Part shown: one piece after another, positions 22,634 to 33,039 of the stretch | How the letters are laid out: every line of letters begins with the position of its first letter | Position numbering within the stretch: the first letter of the stretch is position 1 | NCBI GenBank assembly: GCA_045542315.1 | Contig: JAZQKU010000075.1 | Coordinates: 1 to 64,000, forward strand | DNA: 64,000 nt | From: RGIG5299 sp045542315 | Lineage (GTDB): Bacteria > Bacillota > Clostridia > Oscillospirales > RGIG5299 | Direction of reading: 5' to 3' | Program-made: the position numbers and the translations under genes | The notes under the pieces: generated by a model | The model's database searches: none | Told to the model about the DNA's origin: nothing | What the model saw: the letters and a program-made list of their open reading frames with translations, nothing else

Positions 22634-25600
22634 ATGCAATTTTGGAAAAACCTCAGACGATTAATTTCGTTCTTGCTGTGTATTGTAATGATTTCAACGA
22701 TGCTGCCTATGGGTATTTTTACAGTTAGTGCGGAAACCACAGATGGCGATTATATCTATACAGTATCAAATGGTGAGGCAATTATAATCGGGTACAACTC
22801 CATCAGTGGCAGTGTTGTTATACCCTCAACTTTAGGTGGATATCCTGTAACGGCTATAGGCGAGTATGCTTTTGAAAGTTGTTGGGGCTTAGAAGGTATT
22901 ATAATTCCAGACAGTATTACAATTATAGGCGATTACGCGTTCTCTTATTGCGGTGATCTTGCAAGTGTTATACTAGGTAATAGTGTTATAACTATAGGAG
23001 ATTCTGCATTCTCTGATTGTTGGGAACTTAAAAATATAACAATTCCCGACAGCGTTATAACTATAGATGATTATGCATTTGCTTATTGTTCCAACCTTCA
23101 GAGCGTCACCTTGGGCAAGAGTGTTGCAACCATAGGCTCTGGAGCATTCTCTAGTTGCGATGGCCTTGAGAGTATTACAATTCCCGATAGCGTTATAACT
23201 ATAGGCAATTCTGCATTTAGGAATTGTTATAACCTTGAGAGTATTATAATTCCAGATAGCGTTACGACTATAGGCAGTTATGCATTTGCTAGTTGCTCTA
23301 ACCTTGAGAACATCACTGTCGATAATAATAACAATTATTATTCTTCATTCGATGGGGTGTTATTTAATAAAGATAAAACAACACTTTTATCTTATCCTAA
23401 AGGTAATAAAGCAACGTCTTATACAATTCCCAATAGTGTTACAACTATAGAAGATGAGGCATTTTCTAATTGCGATAACCTTAATAATATTATAATTCCC
23501 GATAGTGTTACAACTATAGCCGACAGAGCGTTATCTTATTGTGACAATCTTAGGAGTGTTACAATTTTTAATGGCGTTATAACTATAGGCAATTCTGCAT
23601 TTAGGAATTGTTATAACCTTGAGAGTATTATAATTCCAGATAGCGTTACGACTATAGGCAGTTATGCATTTGCTAGTTGCACTAACCTTGACAGTGTAAC
23701 ACTGGGAAAGGGTGTTGAAATCATAGGCTCTAGTGCATTCTCCAATTGTGATACCCTTCAGAATATCACTATTGATAATAATAACAATTATTATTCTTCA
23801 ATCGATGGCAGTCTGTTTGATAAAGATAAAACAACACTTATATCTTATCTTGCAAGCAATACAGCAACGTCTTATACAATTCCTAATAGTGTTGTAGCTA
23901 TAGGTGATTCTGCATTCTCCGGTTGCGAGAATCTTGAGAGTATTACAATTCCCAATAGTGTTGTAACTATAGGTAGGTATGCATTTGAGAATTGTTCTAA
24001 CCTTGAAAGTGTTACAATTCTCAATAGCGCTATAAACATAGGCCATGGTGCATTTGATGGTTGTTCTAACCTTAAAAGCATAAGCAAACCGGCTGATACT
24101 GATGAGTTTGCAGGAGGATGCGGCACAGAAACAGATCCGTATTTAATTGTAACAGAAGAACATCTTGACAATGTTCGTGATTATCTTTATGCACATTTTA
24201 AAATGATTGCGGATATTGAGTTTGCCGATAGTATAAATTGGGAACCGATTGGCGATGATTACAAACCCTTTACAGGCACCTTTGACGGAAATGGATGTAA
24301 GATTAAAAACCTTTATATTTATACTGAATATACCGGTGGAAGCGGTGTCGGACTTTTTGGTTATATCAAAGAAGGCACTGTAAAAAATCTCGGATTAGAA
24401 AACGGAAATATAACTGCGACCGAGGAAGAATGGTCCTCTTTACCCGGAGGAGGAATGGGAGTTGGTAGGGATCCGACAGTATACGTAGGCAGCATTGCAG
24501 GAATTGTAGAGAAAGGCACAATAACTAACTGTTACAATACAGGTAATGTATCTGGTTTAAATCCCGCAGATCCTTATACAGGCGGTATTGTGGGCGATTT
24601 ATATGGAGGAACAATATCTGATTGCTATAATACCGGTAACATTACAGGAGAGGGTTGGGCTACTGGTGGTATTGCGGGTACTGCTTCAGGCACAATAACC
24701 AATTGTTATAATGTAGGTAATGTTTCTGCAACTTCAACTTACGAATTTTACGTAGGTGGTATTATTGGCTCTGCTTCAGGCACAGTTTCTAATTGCTATT
24801 ATTTAGATAATATTTCTGTTGGTGTAGGGAACGGAACCGACACTTGCACAAAATGCTCTTGCGAAGAAATGCAACATCAATCAACCTTCGTTGGTTTTGA
24901 TTTTAACGAGGTTTGGGTTATTAATAGCAATATTAAGTATAAATTTCCTCAATTGCAAAACAATCCTTACATTGTTGAACTGTTATCAATTGAAATAACC
25001 GTAAAACCAACCAAACTCACATATATCGAAGGTGAACCCATTGACCCGACAGGAATGGTTGTTACGGCTTACTATAACAATAACACTTCGAAAATTGTCA
25101 CGGATTACGCCGTTAGCGGTTCCACCGCTAACCCCGGAACTTCAACAATTACCATAACCTACGGCGGTAAAACCGCAACATTTAACGTTACGGTTGAAAC
25201 AAAGCAACTCACATCTATTGCGGTAACTACAAAACCCACCAAATTCACCTATCTTGAAGGCGAATCCTTTGACAAAACCGGTATGGTTGTTACCGCATAT
25301 TATAGCAATGGCACTTCCGAAATCATAACTGACTACGCCGTAAGCGGTTACGATTCAAATCCAGGAACTTATACAATTACCATAACCCATGGTGGAAAGA
25401 CTGCAACATTCAACGTTACAGTTGATGCAAAGCGACTCACATCTATTGCAGTTACAACAAAACCCAATAAGCTCACTTATTTTGAAGGCGAAAATTTTGA
25501 TGCCACAGGGTTGGTTGTCACGGCGTATTATAACAATAACTCCTCTGAAGTTATAAATAATTACACCATAAGTGGCTACGATTCTACGATTGGGAAAAAA

Positions 25601-28600
25601 GACATTGCAGTTACTTATAACGGTAGAGTCTACTATTTTTCCGTCGAAGTTATACCTATAGAAATTAAATTCATAAAGGTTACTACAGAACCAAGTAAAC
25701 TCACCTATGTCGTAGGCGAAGATTTTGATGCCACAGGTATGGTCGTTACGGCTTATTATAATAATGGTGCCTCTGAAGTTATAACCGATTACACCATAAG
25801 TAGTGATCCGTTTTCTGTTGTTGGTACTTATATGATCACTATAACTTATCGTGATAAAACTGATATTTTGATTGCTACGGTTATTCCTGTAGAACTCATT
25901 TCAATAAAGGTTACCACAAAACCTAATCAACTCACCTATCACGAAGGAGAAGCCTTTAAAACTACAGGTATGGTTGTTACGGCTTATTATAACAATGGCA
26001 CCTCTGAAGTTATAACCGATTATACTGTCAGCGGTTATAATTCTGATTCTGGTACTAACAGCATTACTGTAGCTTACTGTGGTAAGACTGACAGTTTTGA
26101 ACTCGAGGTAATTCCGCTTACTTCAATAGAAGTAGCTACGAAACCTACAAAACTTATATATCTCGAAGGCGACAACTTAAGCACAAGCGGTATGGTCGTT
26201 GTTGCGTATTACAGTGATGGCTACTCTATAAAAATAAGTGGGGCTAACATTCCTTATGGTTTTTACACTGTCTCCGGCTATACCTCCACTCCGGGCACAA
26301 AGACGATCACTGTAGCTTACTGTGGTAAGACTGACAGTTTTGAGGTTGAAGTAAGTCCAATTACTTCAATTACCGTTGGCAGACCAAATAAACTCACTTA
26401 TCTCGAAGGTGAAGATTTTGATGCTACGGGTATGGAGATTTATGTCTATTGCGCCAATCTTCAACTACCGGGTGATACTGTTCGAAATTATTATATAAGC
26501 ACAACTGATTACACCATTAATGGCTATACTTCTACACCCGGTATTAAAACTATTACTATTACTTGCTGGGGTAAAACCGACAGTTTTGAGGTTGAAGTCC
26601 TTCCGCTTACTTCAATAGAAGTAACTACGAAACCTACTAAGCTCACCTATCTCGAAGGCGAAGATTTTGATGCTACGGGTATGGTTGTCACGGCTTATTA
26701 CAATAATTATATTCCTGTAGTTATAACTGATTATATAGTAGATGGGTACGATTCTGAATCAGGCACTAAAAACATTACTGTAACTTTCAATGGTAAAACC
26801 GATAGTTTTAAAGTCGATGTAAGTCCGGAGGGACTCACCTCAATAGCTGTCGCTAAAAAACCAAGCAAGCGCACATATCTTGAAGGCGAAAGTTTTGACG
26901 CTACAGATATGGTTGTTGTTGCGTATTACAGTGATGGCTACTTTGAACGAATAACAGACTACACCGTTAGTGGTTATACCTCTAAACCTGGTACTAAAAC
27001 AATTACTGTCAAATTTAACGGTAAAACTGATTCTTTTTCCGTTGTTGTCAATGATAAGGTTCCATCAACTAAAGTCTACTATTCAGATATCTTCTACGGA
27101 TATGATGCCTCGTATTTATCCAATGATGTTGGGTTAAAAATGCATTATTCGGATACCCATATTATTGAAAGAATATATAACGAGTATGCTGCAAGTAACC
27201 AGAGTTTTTGGACTCAGTTTGAAACTGCGTTGGATGCAAGCCTCCCAGTGTTTAAATTGGATTTTAGACAGTATGCAATGTTGATGTCAGACACATTCGG
27301 AGGCACCGACTATATTTATCAGAAATCTTTAGATAGTGCCAATTTGGTATTTGCCCAAAATATATTCAAAAGCTACAGGGGGGCTGTTTTATCTGAAGAT
27401 GCAGATACATTTGGCGCTGCTAAAAAACTTTATAAGCGCGTAGAGTCACTGCTTAAAGTTTATGATACTTTCGAAAAAAACTACGACGTATATGAGATGA
27501 CAGACTACGAAGTCTTTTATGAAATGTTTGAGTATGTTAAGGGCCAAGGAATTTTTGTTTTTGTTGGTAGTGCAAACATAACCAAAATTGAAGAAGTAGT
27601 TCTAAAAGACGTTAAAAAATATATGGATATGTTTGATAAAGCAGCAACCGCGGCAGAAGTTGCTCAAGCAATTCTTATAGCCGCTATGATGGAAGATGTT
27701 AGAATGGAAATTGTTGATGAAGTTCTTGCAGCTGCTCCCACAGATTCAGTCATATACGATGGAATGTCGCGCTTAAAGAAACAACTCTCTGGAGGCTTTG
27801 TTACCTATTTTGCCGAAAACTATTTGAAAGAGGTCTTTTTGGATACTCTTGTTAAAGGAATTACTAAGCCCATAGTAGATACAATTAGAGAAGAACACGG
27901 TACATATGCTCTTTGTGTTGATGCGCTGTCAGTGGCATCGTGGGTATTCTTTGATCGTATATTTGATATTCCAGATCTTGGAGAAATGACAACCCAAAAG
28001 GTTTTGGGAGATTATGTTAACGGTTTTCACGAGATTCTTAAATCAAAATGTAATGCATTTAATGAGCAATTTACCGTAGATGATATATCAAAATTTGAAG
28101 CACTATTCGATGGTTATATTGCAGCTACAAATGCAGCACTTGAAGAGTCTAAAAAATTCCAATTGCCGAGCAACGAAGAAGATCTTCTTATTGCTACTGT
28201 TTTGTGGCAAAATTATGATTATGATGATTATATAAACGATATTATCAAAGAAATTGAAAATACTCCTGTTTCCGAAAGAAAAATTAAGTTTTTTGAGGAA
28301 TGGGACTATAACTTAGGAGATAAGTTCAGGGTTGCATCAGATACTATTGAAAAAAATTCAATATATATGTTTAACGGCGATTTTTTGGCAAATATGTATA
28401 TTAGTTTTATTGTATATGATGATATATTTACAATATTTGCCGATGAAACAACACAAATAAGTATAAAGGGGGATTTAAATGTCTATAATCCATATAACGG
28501 TTATATCTATACTGATGATGGTCACTATAATCTTTTTATAACGATTCCTGAAGGAAAAACCTTGCGAATTGGTGGTAATTTTACAGTTGGTGGCGCAAAA

Positions 28601-31066
28601 GCACTAACATATATACGCAATTATGGAACGTTAATTTGTGAAAAAAATGTAAGTTTTGAAGAAAATTTGGGGCTATATAGACCTTATGAAGATTCAAAAA
28701 TAATTGTAAAGGGTAATTTGAGCATAGGTGACGGTATTTATGTTTATTACGGCACAATAGAATTTGCGGGAACCGAGCAACAAGAAATATATTTGCCTAA
28801 AGCACACAATGTCGAAGTTACAAATCCCAAGGGTATAAAGTATTTGACAGATTTAAGGTTGTATGGAGAATATAACCTTAATGGAAATCCATTACATTCA
28901 AATGGATTTTATACCATTTTGGAGCGGGCGCAATATTCCAAATTAGATGGTTCGGATTTTCAAGAAGTTATAATCAACAGCTATTATGATTTTATACTGG
29001 ATTTTAATATTAAAGGCAATGTATATATTGCGAATAACATCACTGTAAATATTCCCGAGGAGGCTACTGTAGAAATTGACGGAAATATTACAATTGGAGA
29101 TGACTACGCCAGCACAGCACGTTTAATTAACGAAGGAACATTAATTTGTACAGGAAATATACATGACGACGGGTATGGAAGATTTTCTCAATCCGAAGAC
29201 AGTAGGTTGATTTTCAAGGGCAAAGAGTTGTCAATTGCGATAGGTGAGGGTACTATAGAATTTGCAGGAACCGAACAACAGCATATATACGGTTTTACAT
29301 ATTTTGATAATATTGAAGTTACAAATCCAAATGGCATAAAGTACCACGGTCAGGTACGTGTGTCCGGGAAATACAACCTCAATGGTAACCCGTTAGATGT
29401 TAATGTCTACAATACTTTTTTACACAAAGGAGCTGATTTGGATGATTCGGAATTTCAAAGAGTTTATTTAGACGATGGGTATATAGTAAAAAATAGTATA
29501 AATGCCGATATATATGTAACGTGTCCAGATAATGGTGCATTTATTGAATTCACAAACAGTGACAACCATAATATTATTATTAATGGAAATTTGTGTGTAC
29601 ATAACGATTATGATTATTCAAGTAATCGTTACCCTATCAACATATATATTTCCGCAGAGACCACAGTAACGATCAATGGAAGTATTATGATTGATGGTGA
29701 ATTTGGAAACACTTATGTAAACAATTATGGAACATTGATTTGTGAGCAAAATATCGCTTTCAAGAATAACGTCAAATATATACCATCCGCAGAATCTAAA
29801 TTGATATTAAAAGGGGATTTGAATTTTGGCTCAAATAACTATCAACACATCACCAGTGGCATAATAGAATTTGCAGGAACAGAGAAACAAGAGGCGAACT
29901 TGGATTCAGCGAATATTGTTGAAATAAGTAATGCATCCAATGAAGGCGTAGTTTTTACCTCGAAAATTTCTGTTTATGAACTTTTCGACCACAAGGGCAA
30001 CAATTTCACCCTCTATAACAACGGCTCAGGTTCAACTTTTGTGGATTACGACGGCGACGGTATGCTTGATAATGTAGATCCGTATCCCACAATTGATAAT
30101 CACAAGCACGATTACGCCAACCAAGGCGCTTGCACCATTTGCGGAGCATATAGAGCAAAGTTTTCAGGTGCATCACTTACGCTTGAGGATAATATTGCAG
30201 TTAACTTTAAGGTTGATCCCAAACAATTCGAAGGAACCGAATACAGCAATCCCTACGTTGTATTTACCTTCAACGGAAATCAATTCACAGTAACAGATTA
30301 CACTATTGATTCAAATGGACGATATGCGTTTACATTCAGCGATATTGCACCGCGTATGATGAATGATTCCGTCGTTGCCACATTGTATGTCATATACAAC
30401 GGAGAACCGGTTGAATGTCAAACAAGAAGCTACAGCGTTAAAGAGTATTGCTATAATATGCTCTCTCGCTGCAACGAAGGTGGCGTATATGCCAACAACG
30501 AAAAGTTTAAGGCATTGCTCGTGGACTTGCTTAACTACGGAGAAGCAGCTCAAATTTACGGCAATTATAACACCGATACACTTGTAACGGCAGATCTGAC
30601 CGAAACGCAAAAAGGTTGGGCAACAGATGCAAAACCGAATTTATCCACAGTCCAGAGTTTGACGTATAAAACAATCGAAAATCCCTCTGTAACTTGGAAA
30701 GCAGGCGGCTTGTTGCTCGAAGACGCGGTAACAATGAGGTTTAAATTTGCTACAGATTCCGTGGATGGCTTAACTGTAAAATTCTATACCGATAGTAACC
30801 CCACCGGCTGGACGGTTGATGATAGCGAATTCGTTGAAACGACGGGTGGATATTATGTTTACTTTGACGGTTTAAAAGCTCGTCAAATGCGAGAAACTGT
30901 TTATATAACTGTTTATCGTGGCGACACTGCAGTTAGCAATACGGTCAGCTATAGCATTGAGTCTTATGCATATGCGAAACAAAACGATTCAAATGAGAAT
31001 TTGACGGCGTTATTGGAAGCAATGATGAAATACGGAGACTCGGCAGATAACTATATAAATGGATAA
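22634..31066 (+). CDS. Giant BspA-like multidomain surface protein
   Basis: 2810 residues. Signal peptide 1-32. Domains in order: BspA-type leucine-rich repeats (LRR_5, about 40-480; units such as AFSNCDNLNNIIIPDSVTTI); a GLUG-motif region (about 565-735; GGIVGDLYGGTISDCYNTGN); about nine bacterial Ig-like Big_3 domains (about 785-1475; LTYLEGEDFDATGMVVTAYY); a helical region (about 1480-1920); beta-helix-like repeats with the recurring FAGTEQQ phrase (about 2042, 2212, 2414); a thrombospondin-3-like D-Y-D-G-D-G-M-L-D segment (about 2470); and two copies of a C-terminal module beginning near 2505. No LPxTG or transmembrane anchor is seen. Adhesion is inferred from domain types. The first LRR block contains near-identical nucleotide repeats, suggesting recombination. 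Confidence 0.88.
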   Translation: MQFWKNLRRLISFLLCIVMISTMLPMGIFTVSAETTDGDYIYTVSNGEAIIIGYNSISGSVVIPSTLGGYPVTAIGEYAFESCWGLEGIIIPDSITIIGDYAFSYCGDLASVILGNSVITIGDSAFSDCWELKNITIPDSVITIDDYAFAYCSNLQSVTLGKSVATIGSGAFSSCDGLESITIPDSVITIGNSAFRNCYNLESIIIPDSVTTIGSYAFASCSNLENITVDNNNNYYSSFDGVLFNKDKTTLLSYPKGNKATSYTIPNSVTTIEDEAFSNCDNLNNIIIPDSVTTIADRALSYCDNLRSVTIFNGVITIGNSAFRNCYNLESIIIPDSVTTIGSYAFASCTNLDSVTLGKGVEIIGSSAFSNCDTLQNITIDNNNNYYSSIDGSLFDKDKTTLISYLASNTATSYTIPNSVVAIGDSAFSGCENLESITIPNSVVTIGRYAFENCSNLESVTILNSAINIGHGAFDGCSNLKSISKPADTDEFAGGCGTETDPYLIVTEEHLDNVRDYLYAHFKMIADIEFADSINWEPIGDDYKPFTGTFDGNGCKIKNLYIYTEYTGGSGVGLFGYIKEGTVKNLGLENGNITATEEEWSSLPGGGMGVGRDPTVYVGSIAGIVEKGTITNCYNTGNVSGLNPADPYTGGIVGDLYGGTISDCYNTGNITGEGWATGGIAGTASGTITNCYNVGNVSATSTYEFYVGGIIGSASGTVSNCYYLDNISVGVGNGTDTCTKCSCEEMQHQSTFVGFDFNEVWVINSNIKYKFPQLQNNPYIVELLSIEITVKPTKLTYIEGEPIDPTGMVVTAYYNNNTSKIVTDYAVSGSTANPGTSTITITYGGKTATFNVTVETKQLTSIAVTTKPTKFTYLEGESFDKTGMVVTAYYSNGTSEIITDYAVSGYDSNPGTYTITITHGGKTATFNVTVDAKRLTSIAVTTKPNKLTYFEGENFDATGLVVTAYYNNNSSEVINNYTISGYDSTIGKKDIAVTYNGRVYYFSVEVIPIEIKFIKVTTEPSKLTYVVGEDFDATGMVVTAYYNNGASEVITDYTISSDPFSVVGTYMITITYRDKTDILIATVIPVELISIKVTTKPNQLTYHEGEAFKTTGMVVTAYYNNGTSEVITDYTVSGYNSDSGTNSITVAYCGKTDSFELEVIPLTSIEVATKPTKLIYLEGDNLSTSGMVVVAYYSDGYSIKISGANIPYGFYTVSGYTSTPGTKTITVAYCGKTDSFEVEVSPITSITVGRPNKLTYLEGEDFDATGMEIYVYCANLQLPGDTVRNYYISTTDYTINGYTSTPGIKTITITCWGKTDSFEVEVLPLTSIEVTTKPTKLTYLEGEDFDATGMVVTAYYNNYIPVVITDYIVDGYDSESGTKNITVTFNGKTDSFKVDVSPEGLTSIAVAKKPSKRTYLEGESFDATDMVVVAYYSDGYFERITDYTVSGYTSKPGTKTITVKFNGKTDSFSVVVNDKVPSTKVYYSDIFYGYDASYLSNDVGLKMHYSDTHIIERIYNEYAASNQSFWTQFETALDASLPVFKLDFRQYAMLMSDTFGGTDYIYQKSLDSANLVFAQNIFKSYRGAVLSEDADTFGAAKKLYKRVESLLKVYDTFEKNYDVYEMTDYEVFYEMFEYVKGQGIFVFVGSANITKIEEVVLKDVKKYMDMFDKAATAAEVAQAILIAAMMEDVRMEIVDEVLAAAPTDSVIYDGMSRLKKQLSGGFVTYFAENYLKEVFLDTLVKGITKPIVDTIREEHGTYALCVDALSVASWVFFDRIFDIPDLGEMTTQKVLGDYVNGFHEILKSKCNAFNEQFTVDDISKFEALFDGYIAATNAALEESKKFQLPSNEEDLLIATVLWQNYDYDDYINDIIKEIENTPVSERKIKFFEEWDYNLGDKFRVASDTIEKNSIYMFNGDFLANMYISFIVYDDIFTIFADETTQISIKGDLNVYNPYNGYIYTDDGHYNLFITIPEGKTLRIGGNFTVGGAKALTYIRNYGTLICEKNVSFEENLGLYRPYEDSKIIVKGNLSIGDGIYVYYGTIEFAGTEQQEIYLPKAHNVEVTNPKGIKYLTDLRLYGEYNLNGNPLHSNGFYTILERAQYSKLDGSDFQEVIINSYYDFILDFNIKGNVYIANNITVNIPEEATVEIDGNITIGDDYASTARLINEGTLICTGNIHDDGYGRFSQSEDSRLIFKGKELSIAIGEGTIEFAGTEQQHIYGFTYFDNIEVTNPNGIKYHGQVRVSGKYNLNGNPLDVNVYNTFLHKGADLDDSEFQRVYLDDGYIVKNSINADIYVTCPDNGAFIEFTNSDNHNIIINGNLCVHNDYDYSSNRYPINIYISAETTVTINGSIMIDGEFGNTYVNNYGTLICEQNIAFKNNVKYIPSAESKLILKGDLNFGSNNYQHITSGIIEFAGTEKQEANLDSANIVEISNASNEGVVFTSKISVYELFDHKGNNFTLYNNGSGSTFVDYDGDGMLDNVDPYPTIDNHKHDYANQGACTICGAYRAKFSGASLTLEDNIAVNFKVDPKQFEGTEYSNPYVVFTFNGNQFTVTDYTIDSNGRYAFTFSDIAPRMMNDSVVATLYVIYNGEPVECQTRSYSVKEYCYNMLSRCNEGGVYANNEKFKALLVDLLNYGEAAQIYGNYNTDTLVTADLTETQKGWATDAKPNLSTVQSLTYKTIENPSVTWKAGGLLLEDAVTMRFKFATDSVDGLTVKFYTDSNPTGWTVDDSEFVETTGGYYVYFDGLKARQMRETVYITVYRGDTAVSNTVSYSIESYAYAKQNDSNENLTALLEAMMKYGDSADNYING

Positions 31067-31085
31067 TTAGGAAAGGAGAAAGATT

Positions 31086-31214
31086 ATGAAAAACTACAAA
31101 GCACCGGAAGTGGAAATTAATATTTTCGATATAGAAGATATTATTACAGTCAGCTCAACCGGTTCGGGAACAAGCTCAAACCCGGACGAGTTACCTGATG
31201 ATGAGTGGGAATAA
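31086..31214 (+). CDS. 42-residue acidic peptide following the surface protein
   Basis: ATG at 31086, TAA at 31212-31214, with a strong AAAGGAG 7 bases before the start and only 19 bases after the surface-protein stop. The sequence starts MKNYKAPEVEINIFDIEDII, continues with a Ser/Thr/Gly-rich stretch (TVSSTGSGTSS) and ends acidic (DELPDDEWE). It has no Cys, signal or membrane segment. I recall similar short 'KY..P..E...F..EDIIT.S' peptides in Clostridia, but no function. A leader/core-like layout resembles RiPP precursors, although no modifying enzyme is nearby. Confidence 0.6.
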   Translation: MKNYKAPEVEINIFDIEDIITVSSTGSGTSSNPDELPDDEWE

Positions 31215-31254
31215 GGTTTTAGCAAAAAGAAAAAATAAGCTTTAAGCAATAAAT

Positions 31255-31295
31255 AAACTCCCGAAATTCATAATGAATCTCGGGAGTTTTTCTTG
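31255..31295. terminator. Bidirectional intrinsic terminator
   Basis: AAACTCCCGA ... TCGGGAGTTT with inner ATTCAT / ATGAAT pairing, followed by TTTTTC. It separates the surface-protein transcript from the convergent minus-strand genes. Confidence 0.88.
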
Positions 31296-31323
31296 CGTCA
31301 TTATTAAAATTTATATTTTTCTA

Positions 31324-32502
31324 TCAATCTACTTTTTCATATATATACGGTGTAGAAAAATATCTGCGGCGGTGGCCTTCTAATACTTCTTCTAACGAGT
31401 CTGTGTCAATTTCAATAGATAAATCCTCATGAGCTATGTTGTTTGTGCCATCAGGAAAAACAACAAGATTATTATAGTTTTTTTCTTTATACGTCACATC
31501 TCCTGTATATTCCAAAGAAAGATAAACTTTATCATCAAAAGCACCGTTTTTGTTATAACGATCTGCAGAATAGATAGTTATTAATTTGACTGAAAGATCG
31601 GGATTTTCGGTTGGAGTATAAAAATACGTTCCGACATAAGAAAGAGCTTTGAATTTGGCATCCTCGTTTTCTTCTAACATTGAAAGCTCATTATTTTCAA
31701 AATTAGCCTTAATATCGTCTATTGTAGTTTTTGAAACGTCTTTTGCTGTCATAAATTGGGGCAAACCCGAAACAGTTATTACTTTAACGGTTTCATTGGG
31801 AACAGCGTTAAGCCTTATGGAATCGTCTAAATCATACTCTATCATAACGGTTACTTTATCGCCGTTTTTAAGCTTGTAACTGTTATCTGCTGAAAATCTG
31901 CAAAGCTGTGTAAATGGATTCTCGGAATTATTTATTATTTCTAAACGGGCATAACCACTAACGCCCGTTATTTCAAACTCAACGTCCTTGAAAACGTCTA
32001 TAACCTCGGCTTCGGGTAAATTTTCAACCGTGAACGTTTTACTGCCGCATTTGATCTTAGATGCGGCATCTCCTCTTGCCAAAATTGTAACGGTAACGGT
32101 ATCGCCGTTGCTTAAGTTCTCTGTCTTATCGCAGCTGTACGATATTGTGTCGGAATACTCCTCGTATTTCATTTCCCATTTAAAATATTCCTCGAAGTTC
32201 ATCTCATTGGGAGCTTCGCCGATAATTTTAGAAATAAGCGCTCTGTCATCAAACGAGACGTAAGCTGTGCCGTAACCGTCGTTACCGTCAAAGGTGACTT
32301 CAACGTAATCAAAGGTGTTTATCTTTGAGGAAACTGCCATTACAATTAAAATCGGTACCAATATAGCCACCGCGATAACGCCGATAATGGTCGCCTTCAT
32401 CGGAGTGGTCCACTTGCTCTCGCCCTGAGCCTTTTTTGCAGCCTCGCAGCTGCATTTTTCAAATAATGGTATCTTGTTACCGCAGTGTTCACAGTATTTC
32501 AT
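31324..32502 (-). CDS. Zinc-ribbon single-pass membrane protein
   Basis: 392 residues. N-terminal C-E-H-C-G-N-K with a following C-S-C (residues 4-20) forms a small zinc ribbon, then a transmembrane helix at about 35-58. The 330-residue extracytoplasmic part holds two related beta domains with phrases such as LSNGDTVTVTI and LKNGDKVTVMI (Ig-like), then a mixed C-terminal domain. The architecture parallels other zinc-ribbon membrane proteins of Clostridia. ATG at 32502 has TAGGAGG. It lies 11 bases after the 67-residue gene stop, so the two are one transcription unit. Function unknown. Confidence 0.75.
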   Translation of the reverse strand: MKYCEHCGNKIPLFEKCSCEAAKKAQGESKWTTPMKATIIGVIAVAILVPILIVMAVSSKINTFDYVEVTFDGNDGYGTAYVSFDDRALISKIIGEAPNEMNFEEYFKWEMKYEEYSDTISYSCDKTENLSNGDTVTVTILARGDAASKIKCGSKTFTVENLPEAEVIDVFKDVEFEITGVSGYARLEIINNSENPFTQLCRFSADNSYKLKNGDKVTVMIEYDLDDSIRLNAVPNETVKVITVSGLPQFMTAKDVSKTTIDDIKANFENNELSMLEENEDAKFKALSYVGTYFYTPTENPDLSVKLITIYSADRYNKNGAFDDKVYLSLEYTGDVTYKEKNYNNLVVFPDGTNNIAHEDLSIEIDTDSLEEVLEGHRRRYFSTPYIYEKVD

Positions 32503-32513
32503 TGTTATGCCTC

Positions 32514-32717
32514 CTAATTCTTTTTCTTGTATTCGTCAAACTTGAATATAAACGGCTCATAGCCGGGTAGACCGATAATAGCCTCACCTATTTGCAGGCG
32601 GGATATATCCCAATCCTCTACAACGTTGCCTTCACGCTGATTAGAATGCGTATATTCTTTTCCTAAAACATCGCCGCAATGCTTGCAGCGCACCTTACAA
32701 ACACGTAAAAATTTCAT
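32514..32717 (-). CDS. 67-residue Cys-containing small protein
   Basis: Residues 1-20 contain C-K-V-R-C-K-H-C-G, a possible half metal-binding site with His24 nearby. The rest (GEAIIGLPGYEPFIFKFDEY) looks like a small globular domain. ATG at 32717 has AAGGAG well placed. It lies just downstream of the terminator of the structured RNA and upstream of the zinc-ribbon membrane protein. No family recognised. Confidence 0.6.
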   Translation of the reverse strand: MKFLRVCKVRCKHCGDVLGKEYTHSNQREGNVVEDWDISRLQIGEAIIGLPGYEPFIFKFDEYKKKN

Positions 32718-32736
32718 TTTTTCTCCTTAAAAAACA

Positions 32737-33033
32737 AAAAAGACGCACTTACCCTCTTTCAAAAATGAAAGAAAGTAAAGTACGTCTTAAATTACATACT
32801 TTCACAGAAAAGCTGGATCGACTTTTCCGTATACTATCTTTTTGGTTGCTGTTACCGTAGCCTTAATAATGGCCCCGTCCCCTTACGGCGATGAATCTGC
32901 TCTAAGACAGTTTGACCTTGGCGATAACTGATCCGCACAACCGGCGGCTTCCACTTATTACTGAATATATGCCATCTTCCCGGCGCTGGCTCAAGCGCTA
33001 CTTTTCTCGGTTGAGATGACTTCAGTTAATGTT
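32737..33033 (-). ncRNA. Independently promoted structured RNA, possibly raiA-motif class
   Basis: The segment has no ORF, a perfect promoter on one side and a strong terminator on the other. Read on the minus strand it is GC-richer than its surroundings and full of short hairpins, for example GCGCTTGAGCCAGCGC (32983-32998) and CCGCCGGTTGTGCGG (about 32932-32946), with G-rich internal boxes such as GCCGGGAAGATGGC and AAGGGGACGGGG. The size (about 295 nt) and G/A-rich conserved-looking loops recall large clostridial RNAs such as the raiA motif, but that assignment is from memory of general features only. A T-box, cobalamin or M-box consensus was not found. Confidence 0.6.
32738..32788 (-). terminator. 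Terminator of the structured RNA
   Basis: On the minus strand AAGACGTACTTTAC pairs imperfectly with GGTAAGTGCGTCTT around an inner TCTTTCA / TGAAAGA stem and is followed by a T-run. Confidence 0.8.
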
Positions 33034-33039
33034 GCTAAT

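Noticed and set aside
22634..24075. CRISPR array suggested by regular repeats
   Set aside because: The repeats are in frame, degenerate and encode leucine-rich repeats; no identical direct repeats with unique spacers exist anywhere in the window.
32737..33033. T-box, cobalamin or M-box riboswitch
   Set aside because: None of their diagnostic conserved boxes is found in the minus-strand sequence.
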